From Clostridia bacterium (GTDB lineage: Bacteria; Bacillota; Clostridia; Oscillospirales; CAG-272), in the NCBI GenBank assembly GCA_017386965.1, contig JAFOGE010000105.1, forward strand, positions 1-14,590: a DNA stretch of 14,590 nucleotides, given 5' to 3'. Below the pieces are notes generated by a model, which saw only the letters and a list, made by a program, of their open reading frames with translations, did not search any database and was not told where the DNA came from. Made by a program: the position numbers and the translations under genes. Every line of letters begins with the position of its first letter. Positions within the stretch are counted from its first letter, which is position 1. Of the stretch, positions 14,351-14,590 are shown piece after piece.

Positions 14351-14385
14351 ACAAAAAGGAGCATTTTGCTCCTTTTTGTTATTTT
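14351..14385 (+). terminator. Second Rho-independent terminator after the tRNA-like remnant
   Basis: ACAAAAAGGAGC (14351-14362) and GCTCCTTTTTGT (14368-14379) are a perfect 12-base inverted repeat around ATTTT, followed by TATTTTT. It works on the plus strand. Because it is nearly symmetric in A and T runs, it could also act on the minus strand, though no minus gene needs it here. Confidence 0.88.
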
Positions 14386-14438
14386 TCCCCCACTGAGGCA
14401 GCAAAAAAAGCCTCCAAAAAAATATTTTCCCCACCCTA

Positions 14439-14467
14439 TTGACAGGATTTTTTCACCATGCTATACT
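14439..14467 (+). promoter_or_regulatory. Sigma-A promoter of the right-edge lipoprotein gene
   Basis: Perfect -35 TTGACA (14439-14444), a 17-base spacer and -10 TATACT (14462-14467) with TGC before it. The leader to the ATG is about 25 bases. Confidence 0.85.
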
Positions 14468-14499
14468 GACATCAGAAGACAAAATCCAGGAGGTCATTC

Positions 14500-14590
14500 A
14501 TGAAAAAAATTCTCGCCCTTTTGCTGTGCTTGATGATGGTTCTGCCCTTGGCTTCGTGTGAAAGGAACGACAGCAAAAAAGAGCCCTCAC
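14500..14590 (+). CDS. Lipoprotein, partial (runs off right edge)
   Basis: The first 30 codons. The start is ATG at 14500-14502 with AGGAGG 6 bases upstream. The signal peptide MKKILALLLCLMMVLPLASC has lipobox LASC with Cys20, followed by a charged linker ERNDSKKEPS. The mature part is outside the window, so no function can be given; solute-binding protein is common for such starts but unproven. Confidence 0.85.
   Translation, partial: MKKILALLLCLMMVLPLASCERNDSKKEPS

Noticed and set aside
14395..14414. GAGGC/GCCTC hairpin before the right-edge promoter
   Set aside because: Short stem with a 10-base A-rich loop and no T run on either strand; probably chance.
14044..14442. Open frame running through the tRNA-Leu gene
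   Set aside because: It crosses a tRNA and two terminators, and the residues come from the RNA gene.
1..14590. CRISPR array, insertion sequence, phage or toxin-antitoxin module
   Set aside because: No spaced direct repeats, transposase, integrase or small paired genes are visible; the gene content is housekeeping.

Overview
The window looks like a piece of chromosome from a Gram-positive Clostridia-type bacterium (Firmicutes/Bacillota; the genus cannot be read from the sequence). This rests on the dgt-dnaG-rpoD gene order, a primary sigma factor of SigA type, strong AGGAGG-type ribosome binding sites, many Rho-independent terminators, sigma-A promoters with 17-base spacers, a tRNA with encoded CCA, a zinc-type ribosomal protein L31, and three lipoprotein genes whose signal peptides end in a lipobox cysteine. 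Most of the window is housekeeping chromosome. I found no CRISPR array, insertion sequence, phage module or toxin/defence operon.

Layout, left to right. The 5' part of a lipoprotein gene runs off the left edge (minus strand, 1-527), with its own promoter at 568-596. Next are a polyprenyl-phosphate sugar-1-phosphate transferase of the WecA/TagO/MraY superfamily (602-1600, minus) and tryptophanyl-tRNA synthetase (1684-2685, minus), separated by a strong terminator. A large 975-residue lipoprotein resembling an extracellular solute-binding protein (2862-5789, minus) stands alone between its own promoter and terminator. Then comes the macromolecular-synthesis operon dgt-dnaG-rpoD (10087 down to 6087, minus), which joins dNTP control, replication priming and the main sigma factor in one transcript. 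An MFS permease (10239-11489, plus) is divergent from dgt and ends at a terminator shared with the convergent yigZ-like gene. The minus-strand cluster rpmE-hflX-yigZ (13844 down to 11594) follows; it encodes ribosomal protein L31, the ribosome-splitting GTPase HflX and an IMPACT-family protein.

The right end is on the plus strand. A tRNA-Leu(CAG) gene has a full-consensus promoter and its own terminator. About 200 bases further on, a degenerate copy of the tRNA-Leu 3' end is followed by a second perfect terminator. After that a new promoter drives a lipoprotein gene that runs off the right edge.

The points most worth a second look are the decayed tRNA-Leu tail with its twin terminator and the structured DNA before it (14187-14380), the hairpin-rich leader of rpmE (13845-13909), the orphan solute-binding-like lipoprotein with an acidic insert, and the unusual terminator just before the WecA-like gene. 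I did not find a clearly new multi-gene system.
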